A stretch of DNA of 17,669 nucleotides from JBHELG01 sp046263195 (GCA_046263195.1 JBHELG010000029.1:1-17669), one strand, 5' to 3'; numbered from the stretch's first letter, positions 1 through 7,590 are shown. Translations and numbers: made by a program. The notes: generated by a model from the sequence alone, not told the origin.

Positions 1-594
1 ACGTTCCTCGCGGCCTCCGCCGACGGTCGGCTCGCTCCCCTCTGGCAGCTGACCTCGACGACCGGCCTCCGGCGCGCCGAGCCGTGCGGCCTGGGCTGGG
101 CGGACGTCGACCTCGAACGAGCGCGGCTGCGCGTGAGCCGAACGGTCACCGGGGTCCGCGGGCAGCTCGTCGTCCAAGACGACGCCAAGACCCAGGCGGC
201 CGAACGCTCGTTCGCGCTGGACGCCCGCACCGTCGCGGCCCTACGCCGGTGGAAAGCCCGGCAGACGGAGGAACGCGTGGCCGCACCGCCGGGCGTATGG
301 ACCGACTCCGGGCTCGCGTTCAGCCGAGAGGACGGCAGCGGCTACCGGCCGAAGCGGCTGTCGTCAGCCTTCACGGCCGAGGTGGACCGTGCCCGGCTGC
401 CACGGATCGGCGTCCACGGCTTGAGACACACCTACGCGACGGCCGCGCTGCGCGCCGGCGTGTCCCCCGAAGTCGTGAGCAAACGGCTCGGACATTCGTC
501 GGTCGTGATCACGCTGACGATCTACGCGCACGTGTTCGAGCAGGACGACGAGGCCGCGGCCGAGCTCGTCGCGGAGGCGATTTACGGTGAGTGA
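1..594 (+). CDS. Tyrosine recombinase (phage-type integrase), C-terminal part, 5' end outside window
   Basis: The frame is open from the first base and gives 197 residues to a TGA at 592-594. It carries the complete catalytic domain of a tyrosine integrase. The motif TGLRRAE (first catalytic Arg at about residue 24 of the fragment) is followed by a beta-hairpin Lys (AKTQAAERSF), then the HGLRH box (His-x-x-Arg), then LGHSS and the nucleophile Tyr in TIYAHV. These residues cut and rejoin DNA at attachment sites. The arm-binding and core-binding N-terminal domains must lie to the left of the window. The gene points at the 3' end of tRNA-Leu, whose CCA lies about 100 bases beyond the stop, the usual placement for integrative elements that use a tRNA gene as attB. 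All catalytic residues are present, so nothing suggests decay. The exact element type (prophage, ICE, plasmid-like) cannot be told. Confidence 0.93.
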   Translation, partial: TFLAASADGRLAPLWQLTSTTGLRRAEPCGLGWADVDLERARLRVSRTVTGVRGQLVVQDDAKTQAAERSFALDARTVAALRRWKARQTEERVAAPPGVWTDSGLAFSREDGSGYRPKRLSSAFTAEVDRARLPRIGVHGLRHTYATAALRAGVSPEVVSKRLGHSSVVITLTIYAHVFEQDDEAAAELVAEAIYGE

Positions 595-614
595 GCGCGC
601 CAGCGCGACGTTTC

Positions 615-633
615 GGGTCCACGGCGGGTCCAC
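615..633. repeat. Two direct copies of GGGTCCAC, candidate integrase arm-type sites
   Basis: GGGTCCAC occurs at 615-622 and again at 626-633, an 11-base period, between the integrase stop and the tRNA 3' end. Short direct repeats at this place are typical of the arm sites bound by the N-terminal domain of tyrosine integrases. The position and the repeats are seen directly; the function is inferred. Confidence 0.4.
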
Positions 634-692
634 AGACCGGCTCGCCATGTCTGATCCGCAGCTGACACGAGTGTGTTTCCGCAGGTCACAGG

Positions 693-779
693 TGGTGCGA
701 GAGGGGGGACTTGAACCCCCACCCCCTCTCGGGGACACGGCCCTCAACCGTGCGCGTCTGCCTTTTCCGCCACTCTCGC
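693..779 (-). tRNA. tRNA-Leu, anticodon GAG
   Basis: Read on the minus strand this is an 87-base class II tRNA with an encoded CCA (693-695). The acceptor stem GCGAGAG (773-779) pairs perfectly with CTCTCGC (697-703). The T arm has stem GGGGG/CCCCC around loop TTCAAGT (704-720). The anticodon arm CACGG-TTGAGGG-CCGTG gives anticodon GAG, which reads CUC and CUU. A long variable arm, as in Leu and Ser tRNAs, lies between the anticodon and T arms. The 3' end faces the integrase, so the T arm and acceptor 3' strand are the likely attachment core; the tRNA is intact after any integration. Confidence 0.96.
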
Positions 780-864
780 AAGGCCCGTATGCGTCGGAGG
801 GGGCAGGATATCGGCGAACTCGCGCCCAAGCGAACGTGACGAGCTCGGGCACAGCGAGATTCGG

Positions 865-2469
865 TTACCTCCTGGCAGCCTCAAGTGTGGGCACCTGAGG
901 GGGACGATCGGCCTCGGGCCAGTACCACGCCGCCACGTCCCAGAAGGCGAGTCCTGGCCAAGCCGAGGCGCGAAACCCTCGCAGCGAGCGGTGCCAGACG
1001 TGTGCGACGCCCATCCGGTACAGAGGCACCTCCGCGCCATGCTCGTAGAGGCGTTCGAAAGCGAAGCCGAGCAACGGAGCGTCCGCGCTGCCTGTGGCAT
1101 CCACGCCGGCGAGCACCGTCCGAAGCTCGGCCGGAGCGTCCGCTGGAGCTCTGGCCACGAGCGACGGGCGCGGGAGGTCCCGTCGCACGAGCAGGCTTCC
1201 ATCACCCTCCAGGACCGCCCGTTCCGCCAACTCGTCCGGCTCGATCCGGACGAGTTGAACCTCGATGCCGCTTCCGGCCAGATCGAGCAGCAGCGTTCGT
1301 GCCGTGAAGTTCAGCGCCTCGTCATGGGCGGGTACCAGGAGTTCGACGTCGATCCTCCCGAGCCGTTCTGGTGGGCGCTGCATCCGGTGCCAGGGTCCCT
1401 CAATTCCTGGGATGGGGGAGGTCATCACTTCCCCCGTCCCACCCAGCAGCCCCTCGACGAGCTCGGACACACTTACGGCGCTGCGGGCTGCCGTGCGACG
1501 CTGCGGGGAGGTGGCAACGCGACCTCCGGGCCGCCAGTGAAGAACGGTCCAGGTGCCTCCGAGCGGAGCGGCAGAGTCGACGCCGTCAACCCGGCGGGCT
1601 CGCTCCAAGGGGTTGAGAGCCAGATAGCCGAGCGCAAGGTCGATCTTGCGGGCACGCAGCAGGCCGAGGGCGGTTTCATATGATGGCGTGAAGTAGACTT
1701 CGATCCGCTGAAGTGCTGGAGCCCCGAGTGGGCCATCGGGGTGAGCTACGAAGGTTGCCCGCAGACCCGGTTCGTGCGTCTCGAGGCGAAATGGGCCTCC
1801 GGTCACCGGCACGCCCTTGGTATACGCCTCCAGACCGGCGCTGGCCAGGACGTGATCGGGTAGGACGGTAATGCCCCCGGCCAGCAGATAGGGCCACCGA
1901 CCGTAGGGACGGGAGAACGTCAGCCGCACGGTGTGCTCGTCGACCTCTCCAGCCTTGACCAGGACCTCGAGCTGGGCGGGCCGTATGGAGCGGACCGCTT
2001 CGAGCGTGGCCACGACATCCGCTGCGACAACCGGCTGCCCGTCGCTCCAAGACCCCTTCCGCAGGCGGATATCGACCTCCCAGGGCGTTCCCTCACTTCC
2101 GGGGCGGACCTTGCTCGACTCCGCCAAGGCCGGTCTCAGCTGCCCGTGTGGGTCGATGTGGTACAGCGGCAGGCCCCACAGGGCGGCGAGGTCGATACTG
2201 GCAGGCTCCTCGCGCACAGCCGGATGCCACAAGCCCGGCTCCTCGGGGTATGCCACGCGGGCGACGCCGTTGGGCGCTCGTCCGCGCCGGTTCTCGCTAC
2301 CACTCTCGGCCCCGCGGGACGCCGACCCAGAAGACTCGTCTGGTCCCTCTTGGGTGGAGTCACTGCTCGTGCCTGCAACGCAGGCGACGAGCGTGAGCGT
2401 CACGAGCACCGCGAGGAGGGGTCGACTTCCGGCTGCGCGGCCACAGCACCGCGCCGGCCCCCCTCTCAC
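865..2469 (-). CDS. Diverged peptide-type ABC transporter substrate-binding lipoprotein (SBP family 5)
   Basis: 534 residues. A basic N-terminus and hydrophobic stretch end in a lipobox (LVAC, Cys30), so the product should be lipid-anchored outside the membrane. A Ser/Glu/Gly-rich linker of about 35 residues follows. The body shows family-5 landmarks: LRKGSWSDGQPVVAADVV, VTGGPFRLE and the closing FWDVAAWYWPEADR region. It is more divergent than the next gene: the usual 'N..PPFDD..VRQAL' segment is replaced by an Arg/Ala-rich version (about residues 305-330) leading into TSPIPG. The start is GTG at 2469, set by AAGGAG seven bases upstream; that site overlaps the stop of the preceding gene (five bases before this start), so the two are probably translationally coupled. 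There is no permease gene nearby. It probably binds a peptide or related solute and may share the DppBC-OppDF complex encoded at 11248-15445; the ligand is unknown. Confidence 0.85.
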   Translation of the reverse strand: MRGGPARCCGRAAGSRPLLAVLVTLTLVACVAGTSSDSTQEGPDESSGSASRGAESGSENRRGRAPNGVARVAYPEEPGLWHPAVREEPASIDLAALWGLPLYHIDPHGQLRPALAESSKVRPGSEGTPWEVDIRLRKGSWSDGQPVVAADVVATLEAVRSIRPAQLEVLVKAGEVDEHTVRLTFSRPYGRWPYLLAGGITVLPDHVLASAGLEAYTKGVPVTGGPFRLETHEPGLRATFVAHPDGPLGAPALQRIEVYFTPSYETALGLLRARKIDLALGYLALNPLERARRVDGVDSAAPLGGTWTVLHWRPGGRVATSPQRRTAARSAVSVSELVEGLLGGTGEVMTSPIPGIEGPWHRMQRPPERLGRIDVELLVPAHDEALNFTARTLLLDLAGSGIEVQLVRIEPDELAERAVLEGDGSLLVRRDLPRPSLVARAPADAPAELRTVLAGVDATGSADAPLLGFAFERLYEHGAEVPLYRMGVAHVWHRSLRGFRASAWPGLAFWDVAAWYWPEADRPPQVPTLEAARR

Positions 2470-2473
2470 CCGT

Positions 2474-4135
2474 CTACTCCTTGGGGTCGAGCCAGACCTT
2501 CGTCATGTCCACGTCGCCCAGGGGCGACAAGGTGAACCCTCGTACCCTGGGCGCCACGACCCTCGCATGCCGGTAGTGGAACAGCGGCACCACGGGCAGA
2601 TCGGTGAGGACGATGCTTTCGGCCTCGTGCCACAGCGCCGTACGCCTGGCCGCATCCAGCTCCCGCCGCGCCGAATCGAGCAGCGTGTTCACCTGCGGGT
2701 TCTTGTAACGCGTGATGTTGTCGACTCCGATGCGACCTTGGTGGAAGAGCGGATAGAGCAGGGCGTCCACTGAGGGGTATTCCGCGGGCCAGCCCGACAG
2801 GAAAAACGACGCCTCGCCGCGCCGGATGGCGTCGAGCCACTCTCCTTGCGGCAGGGGCCGGAGGGCCAGGGCCCCGGGGCCGAGCACGGTGTTGACGTCC
2901 CGCTGTACACGCTCGGCGACCATCTGGTGGTCGGCGCCTTCGAAGTAGACCAGCTCTACGGGGCCGAGACGCCGCTCTCCGAGAAGCTGGGTGGCGCGAA
3001 CGGGGTCGTAGGTGCAGAACTCGCAGGTGGGGGGCTGGTAGCTCTCGAGCGCCGCTGGGACGATGGAGCGGGCGGGGGTGCGCGCTTCGTCTGTCAGGTC
3101 CTTCACGATGCCGTCACGGTCGATGAGCAGGGACAGCGCCTGGCGGACGGTTGGGTCGTCGAAGGGTGGCTTTTCGGTGTTGAAGCCGTAGAAGGCCGTG
3201 ATGAGCTTGACCCCGTTGAGCACTCCGGGCCCCGTGTAGCCGTCCTGGGCCACTCCGTACTTGTTCGTCGCCGGCTTCATCTTGTTGGGTGGGACGGGGG
3301 CGATGTCAAGGTTGCCCTTCGCGAAATCCTCGTAGCCGGCGCCGGCGGCGCCCTCCCCCTCGTACAGGCGATAGATGAGCTGTTCGAGCTTGGGCTTGTC
3401 TCCGGAGTAGCCATCAAAGACCTCCAGTCGGATGAACTGGCCCGGTTGCCAGGGACCGTCCATACGAAATGCGCCGTTCCCGTTGGGTTGCTGCGCGAAG
3501 TCGTCGGGAGTGTCAACGGCTGCCTGTGGCACGGGTCCGAGTGCAGGGTGGGAGACGACTGCCGGGAACTCGGAGAAAGGTGCCGCAAGGGTCACCTGCA
3601 AGGTCAGCGGATCGATGGCCACCACGCCGCTGAGGTCTCCCCCCGTCAGCGCCTGCTCATAGCCCTGAATCGGGGACAACAGGTAGCGGGCGGCGGGTGG
3701 CGGAGCGCCGAGACGGTTGACAACCCTCTGCCAGGCGCGTTTGAAGGCGTCGGCGGTGACGGGCTGACCGTCGTGGAAGGTGGCCTCCGGACGGAGATGG
3801 AAGGTGAAGACGGTGGCGTCCGGATTCGACTCCCACCGCTCCGCGGCCCCCGGGACGATGCGGAGCAGAGCGTCAACCGCGGTGAGCGAATCGAAAAGCT
3901 CGCTGATGACGCTGAAGTCCTCGGGTTCCACGGCGAGGGCCGGGTCGATCGAGGTCGGCTGCTGGAGATAGGCGTAGAAGATGCCGCCCCCTTGGGGCTC
4001 GACCGCTCCCCCACCACCGCCGGCATCCCCGCCGGTCGAGGGGACACCGCCGGTTGTGCACGCGACCGCTACGAGCGCGAGCACAGCAAGGAGCCCTGAC
4101 AGGGCACGCGGAGGACGACGGGCGCAGGTCTTCAC
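2474..4135 (-). CDS. Oligopeptide ABC transporter substrate-binding lipoprotein (OppA/DppA-like, SBP family 5)
   Basis: 553 residues from GTG at 4135. This start is chosen over a longer upstream reading because AGGAGG lies five bases before it and a signal sequence follows at once (hydrophobic residues 12-25, lipobox-like AVAC, Cys26). After a Gly-rich linker come SBP family-5 features: a PTSIDPAL opening, ATFHDGQPVTADAFKRAW, PNGNGAFRMDGPW, NTEKPPFDDPTVRQALSLLIDR and a C-terminal LPVVPLFHYRHARV block. Such proteins hand peptides to a membrane permease. A CxxC pair (TCEFC) sits in the second lobe and could form a disulfide. The gene follows secG after 185 bases and is coupled to the second binding protein downstream. 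Its partner permease is probably the one encoded further right, by inference. Confidence 0.92.
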   Translation of the reverse strand: MKTCARRPPRALSGLLAVLALVAVACTTGGVPSTGGDAGGGGGAVEPQGGGIFYAYLQQPTSIDPALAVEPEDFSVISELFDSLTAVDALLRIVPGAAERWESNPDATVFTFHLRPEATFHDGQPVTADAFKRAWQRVVNRLGAPPPAARYLLSPIQGYEQALTGGDLSGVVAIDPLTLQVTLAAPFSEFPAVVSHPALGPVPQAAVDTPDDFAQQPNGNGAFRMDGPWQPGQFIRLEVFDGYSGDKPKLEQLIYRLYEGEGAAGAGYEDFAKGNLDIAPVPPNKMKPATNKYGVAQDGYTGPGVLNGVKLITAFYGFNTEKPPFDDPTVRQALSLLIDRDGIVKDLTDEARTPARSIVPAALESYQPPTCEFCTYDPVRATQLLGERRLGPVELVYFEGADHQMVAERVQRDVNTVLGPGALALRPLPQGEWLDAIRRGEASFFLSGWPAEYPSVDALLYPLFHQGRIGVDNITRYKNPQVNTLLDSARRELDAARRTALWHEAESIVLTDLPVVPLFHYRHARVVAPRVRGFTLSPLGDVDMTKVWLDPKE

Positions 4136-4173
4136 GCTCACCTCCTGACGGGTGGCGGGGCTTCGGCGACGTC

Positions 4174-4195
4174 GGAAAGGGCTTCTACCCCTTCC
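4174..4195 (-). promoter_or_regulatory. Imperfect hairpin between secG and the binding-protein gene
   Basis: GGAAAGGG (4174-4181) and CCCCTTCC (4188-4195) pair at 7 of 8 positions around a six-base loop. It lies downstream of secG and 39 bases upstream of the binding-protein start. It could be a weak terminator or leader structure; there is no clear T tract. Confidence 0.3.
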
Positions 4196-4320
4196 CCTCA
4201 GTTGGGAGAGCGGCCTCGGAGCAGACGCGGACGTGGGCTCCGCCGTGATCGCGACAAGTCCGTGCGACACCCGCGACAAGATCCTCCAAGATCGTGGCGG
4301 GGGCAAGTTGCCGTGCGGAG

Positions 4321-4557
4321 CTAGGCGAGGCGGAGACCAAGCAGGATGGTTGTCACCGTCCAACCGATCGCGCTGAACACGGTGAGACGATCGAGGTTTC
4401 TCTCAACGATCGCAGAACCCTGCAGGCTCGTCGCACCCCCGCCGAACATGTCGGAGAGTCCCCCACCCGCGCCCCGGTGCAGCAGGATGAACATCACGAG
4501 CACGAGGGAGAAGAGTATGTGAAACACGATAAGCAGCACGTTGACCAAGGTTGACAC
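4321..4557 (-). CDS. secG: Preprotein translocase subunit SecG
   Basis: 78 residues from GTG at 4557 (AGGAG nine bases upstream; a longer upstream reading lacks family similarity). SecG is the small auxiliary subunit of the SecYEG channel and helps SecA-driven export. The protein shows the family pattern: a first membrane helix (about 3-26, VNVLLIVFHILFSLVLVMFI), the conserved LLHRGAGGGLSDMFGGG loop, and a second helix near residues 57-76. The length matches actinobacterial SecG. It lies downstream of tpiA on the same strand, as in many Actinomycetota, but here the repressor/protease pair intervenes. Confidence 0.95.
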   Translation of the reverse strand: MSTLVNVLLIVFHILFSLVLVMFILLHRGAGGGLSDMFGGGATSLQGSAIVERNLDRLTVFSAIGWTVTTILLGLRLA

Positions 4558-4738
4558 GGGGCGGTGCTCCTGGCGGGTTGGTATGCGGTGTGAACGGTCG
4601 ATCAGCGTGCCGAGGCATGCCGCACAATGGGGGGGCACGTCCGCGCGAGACTACCAGCGCCGCTGGCGCCCGGTGTCGAACCGTAGGCACCGCGCACAGG
4701 GCCACGGGCGAGCACCCATCCTCGTGTGACCAGCTGGC
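4558..4738. other. Gene-free gap between the M56 protease and secG
   Basis: 181 bases with no gene that I can support. It contains short overlapping 5-bp dyads at 4654-4669 (CCAGC/GCTGG and GCGCC/GGCGC with three-base loops), about 70-85 bases past the protease stop. These might slow transcription, but there is no T tract. The secG ribosome site is at its left edge. Confidence 0.4.
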
Positions 4739-6064
4739 CTATGGGCGACTTTCGAGGCGGCTCAGCCAGTACACGCCCAAGCCGTCATCAGCAGCAACGA
4801 CGGGAGTCGCCCGCCACTGACGTCGCAGGTCAGGGTCCGCCGCGCTGCCCGCTCGACGCACCCTCCCCTCGGCCGAGAAGAAGGCCGCCGTCGAGGGATG
4901 TTCTCCGCGTAGGTAGACGGGGTTGAACTCGCCTCCTTCGTGCAGCTGCGCAGCTTCCGGATCCAGCTCGGAGGGTGCCTCGGCTCGGCTGCGCCGGTAG
5001 ACATCGAAGGCGGTCGCCTCGACGACCGGGCTTGCTGGGGGTGGCTGCCAGGCCCAGAGTAGGGCGAGAGCATCGCGCTCTCCCGCCTGCCCGGCGATCG
5101 CGGCAGGCAGCTGCACCGCGATCGCGACCGCCACCGTCAGCGCACCGAACACCAGGGCAGATTCCGCGGCGGTGCGTGCCGCCCCTCCCCCTGGCCCCTC
5201 TGCGACCAGCCGCTCTACCCGGGCCACGACGACCGCAGGTGCTGCGAATGTGGCGCAGGCAGGAGCGGCGCGGTGGTTGTCGATTACCTTCAGCAGACCG
5301 CTCGCGAGAGCGCCAGGACGGCGGGTGACCCGTACCGCGATCTGGTCGGCCGCGAGCTCACGTTCCTCGCACAACCACCGGGTGACCCACCGCCCCCCCG
5401 GGACGAAGAAAAACAGGTCGCGCACGATGCCGACCATGAAGGCGAGCAGGTTGTCGCGGCGTCGGACGTGGGCCAGCTCGTGTGCGAGAAGGCCCTCGAG
5501 CTCCTCGTCGTCGAGCGAGGCGAGCAGCTGCATGTCGACCACGATCGTCGGCTGTCGCAGCCCGACGACCGCGGCGCCGCCCGGGCATTCCTCGACGACG
5601 ACCACACGTGGCTGCGGTACTCGGAGTCGTCGTGCGAGCCTCGGTGTCAGCTGCTGCACACGTAGATCAGGCGATGCCTTCCCGCTGCGGGCGAGCAGGC
5701 GCAGGTGTCGGGCACCACGGACTCGGGCCGCCAGACGAAGGCTGGCGACCACGACCCATATGACGAGTAGAGGCCACGCGACAGGAGCGAAGCGCACGTA
5801 CCCGCCACGGACGAGCACGGGCAGTGCGTTGTCGGCTCTTGTGGACGTCATGAGGGTAGGCAGGAGGAGCTCCCCCCAAGACGAGACGACGGCTCCCACG
5901 AGAGCGCAAAGGGGGACGAGCGCCGCGATCGACCGCACTCGCGGCACCTGCAGGCTCGACCGCAGGAGCAAGGCGACGAGGGCGACGCCTACCAACGAAG
6001 CGACGGTGGCACGAACCGCCACGGATTCGGTCGGCAAGCTCAGAAGGATGCCGATGCTGGGCAC
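4739..6064 (-). CDS. BlaR1/MecR1-like membrane zinc metalloprotease (peptidase family M56)
   Basis: 441 residues. Predicted membrane segments lie near 16-35, 46-62, 92-110 and 302-325. Between the third and fourth, on the cytoplasmic side, is the zinc protease core: HELAH (195-199) with ...EERELAAD (233-240) supplying the third ligand. In the BlaR1 family this domain is activated by an outer sensor and inactivates the BlaI-type repressor encoded next door. Here the part after the last helix (about 326-441) is only about 115 residues and shows no penicillin-binding motifs, so the stimulus is probably not a beta-lactam bound as in BlaR1. The start is GTG at 6064, five bases after the repressor stop, with a weak ribosome site; an operon with the repressor is clear. 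Confidence 0.9.
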   Translation of the reverse strand: MPSIGILLSLPTESVAVRATVASLVGVALVALLLRSSLQVPRVRSIAALVPLCALVGAVVSSWGELLLPTLMTSTRADNALPVLVRGGYVRFAPVAWPLLVIWVVVASLRLAARVRGARHLRLLARSGKASPDLRVQQLTPRLARRLRVPQPRVVVVEECPGGAAVVGLRQPTIVVDMQLLASLDDEELEGLLAHELAHVRRRDNLLAFMVGIVRDLFFFVPGGRWVTRWLCEERELAADQIAVRVTRRPGALASGLLKVIDNHRAAPACATFAAPAVVVARVERLVAEGPGGGAARTAAESALVFGALTVAVAIAVQLPAAIAGQAGERDALALLWAWQPPPASPVVEATAFDVYRRSRAEAPSELDPEAAQLHEGGEFNPVYLRGEHPSTAAFFSAEGRVRRAGSAADPDLRRQWRATPVVAADDGLGVYWLSRLESRP

Positions 6065-6069
6065 GGCGG

Positions 6070-6471
6070 CTACTGCTCGTCGCGCCGCCGGTGCTCGACC
6101 GCAGCCCGGAGGCGGGCGAGCGTGGGATCTTCGATGTCGCCCACCACCTCCGACAAGTATGACGCGGCTGGCTCCGGGTAGCGATCGACGAGCCAGCCGA
6201 GGACGTTTGCGACTGTCGTGCGTGCATATGTGTCGCGGGTAACGGCGGGACGGTAACGGTGGGCGAGTGACGCGGTGTTGCGACGCAGCAGGCCTTTGCT
6301 GGCGAGACGCGTCATCGTCGTCATCACCGTCGTATAAGCGATCTTGCGACGATCAGCCAGACGATCGTGCACGTCCCGTACGGTCGCCTCGTCGAGCTCC
6401 CACATGACGTCCATGACGTCTTGCTCCAAGGGGCCCAGAACGCTCTCCAGCGGATCGATCCGCCTCCCCAT
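6070..6471 (-). CDS. BlaI/MecI-family transcriptional repressor
   Basis: 133 residues from ATG at 6471, preceded by GAGGTGA four bases upstream. A longer in-frame reading exists but would run back into tpiA. The protein is one winged-helix domain with the family signature: GPLEQDVMDVMWELDEATVRDVHDRL, then the recognition helix region AYTTVMTTMTRLASKGLL and the wing residues NTASLAHRYRPAV. The C-terminal half (TRDTYARTTVANVLGWLVDRY) matches the dimerisation helix. BlaI-type repressors bind DNA as dimers and are inactivated by proteolysis started by the M56 partner, which is encoded five bases downstream. The targets are unknown; tpiA/secG or the pair itself are candidates by position. I could not find a convincing operator dyad. 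Confidence 0.92.
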   Translation of the reverse strand: MGRRIDPLESVLGPLEQDVMDVMWELDEATVRDVHDRLADRRKIAYTTVMTTMTRLASKGLLRRNTASLAHRYRPAVTRDTYARTTVANVLGWLVDRYPEPAASYLSEVVGDIEDPTLARLRAAVEHRRRDEQ

Positions 6472-6575
6472 TGCTTCACCTCGCGATGCCGCTCGCCTGC
6501 TGGTCAAGACCGTCGACATTCCCACACGACGATCCGTCTCGTCAGGGAAGTCTACCCCCTGCGTCCGCTGCAGCC

Positions 6576-7352
6576 CTAGCGCCGGCGCCATCCCACGACG
6601 GGGGCGAAGTCGTCGGCCGACAGGCTCGCGCTCCCCACGAGCCCTCCGTCGATGTCGGGCTGCGACATGAGGTCGCGGACGTTGCCCGCGTCCATGCTGC
6701 CCCCATACTGCACGCGTACCCCCGCCGCGAACTCCTCGTCGTAGAGCTCGCCAAGCGTCTCCCGTACCGCCGCGCACATCTCCTCAGCGTCCTCGGGAGT
6801 GGCGTTCTGACCCGTCCCGATGGCCCAGACCGGCTCATACGCGATGACGAGGTCATGCGGATCGTCCACCTTCACCTCCTCGAGGCTGCCGGTCAGCTGT
6901 TCCAGGACGACCTCTCGAGCGCGCCCCTCCGAGCGCTCCTCTTCCGTCTCTCCGACGCACACGATGGGGCACATATCGTGGGCGAGCACCGCCTTGACCT
7001 TGCGGTTCACCATCTCGTCCGTCTCCCCGAACAGCTGACGACGCTCCGAATGGCCGAGGACGACATAGCTAACGTTGAGCCGGACGAGCATCGGAGGCGA
7101 GATCTCCCCCGTGTAGGCCCCTTCCGGCTCCCAGTGGCAGTTCTGGGCCGCGAGCTTTATCGGCAGATGGTCGGATTCGATGAGCGTCTGGACCGAGCGG
7201 AGCGCGGTGAACGGTGGCGTGACCACCACCTCCTGCCCCTCGTAGTCCTCCTCCTTCAGGTTGTAGGCGAGCTTCTGCACGAGCTGGATCGCCTCCAAGT
7301 GATCCTTGTGCATCTTCCACTGCCCAGCCATGATCGGCTCCCGCTCGGCCAC
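6576..7352 (-). CDS. tpiA: Triosephosphate isomerase
   Basis: 258 residues, normal length. It interconverts dihydroxyacetone phosphate and glyceraldehyde 3-phosphate in glycolysis and gluconeogenesis in the cytoplasm. Catalytic His101 lies in LGHSERR and catalytic Glu173 in AYEPVWAIGTG, followed by flexible loop 6. The phosphate-binding YGGSMDAGN and DGGLVGSASL segments are present, as is Lys13. One residue is odd: the usual AGNWKM near the N-terminus reads AGQWKM, with Gln11 (codon CAG) where an active-site Asn is almost always found. The start is GTG at 7352 with an AAGGGGG ribosome site. The gene is separated from pgk, its usual neighbour in Actinomycetota, and has its own long upstream region. 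Confidence 0.97.
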   Translation of the reverse strand: MAEREPIMAGQWKMHKDHLEAIQLVQKLAYNLKEEDYEGQEVVVTPPFTALRSVQTLIESDHLPIKLAAQNCHWEPEGAYTGEISPPMLVRLNVSYVVLGHSERRQLFGETDEMVNRKVKAVLAHDMCPIVCVGETEEERSEGRAREVVLEQLTGSLEEVKVDDPHDLVIAYEPVWAIGTGQNATPEDAEEMCAAVRETLGELYDEEFAAGVRVQYGGSMDAGNVRDLMSQPDIDGGLVGSASLSADDFAPVVGWRRR

Positions 7353-7391
7353 GTTTCCCCCTTCCCGGATGGTTACCTGATCGCGTCCGTC

Positions 7392-7416
7392 GCTGTCTCA
7401 GGGGACCTCAGACAGC
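7392..7416 (-). promoter_or_regulatory. Hairpin in the tpiA leader (distal to the second stem)
   Basis: GCTGTCT (7392-7398) pairs with AGACAGC (7410-7416). Inside this, one C/C mismatch is followed by AGG/CCT around a GGA loop. This gives a stem of seven plus three base pairs, about 40 bases before the tpiA start. It may be an mRNA structure affecting tpiA translation or stability. Confidence 0.4.
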
Positions 7417-7425
7417 TCCTCTCGC

Positions 7426-7444
7426 GTCGCTCCGCAGGAGCGGC
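7426..7444 (-). promoter_or_regulatory. Second hairpin in the tpiA leader
   Basis: CGCTCC (7428-7433) and GGAGCG (7437-7442) pair perfectly around a three-base loop, with a G/T and a G/C pair extending the stem to 7426-7444. It lies ten bases upstream (in tpiA's sense) of the other stem, so the leader carries two adjacent hairpins. No T tract follows. Confidence 0.38.
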
Positions 7445-7590
7445 GAGCACAAGTCGACCCTATCCGGCCGTCCCGACACCCGGACCCGCCCGGAGGAGCA
7501 TCAGTCCGGCAGTCATCGAGCGTAAATGGGGCGTGATGGGAAGATTCGTTCGCCGGCAGAGTCCGAGGTCGATATCTCCCCTTCCCTCAG

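Noticed and set aside
84..590. Second plus-strand frame overlapping the integrase
   Set aside because: It is Arg-rich low-complexity sequence; the other frame carries all integrase catalytic motifs.
2846..4099. Long plus-strand open frame opposite the binding-protein gene
   Set aside because: It is antisense to a clear lipoprotein gene with motifs, and its protein has no family pattern; it is a by-product of high GC codon use.
4640..4700. tRNA- or tmRNA-like T loop (GGTTCGA on the minus strand)
   Set aside because: The flanking bases give only a three-pair stem, and no acceptor or anticodon arm can be built around it.
6472..6575. BlaI operator upstream of the repressor
   Set aside because: The best dyad (GTCG...CGAC around ACATTCCCACA) has arms of only four pairs, too weak to claim.
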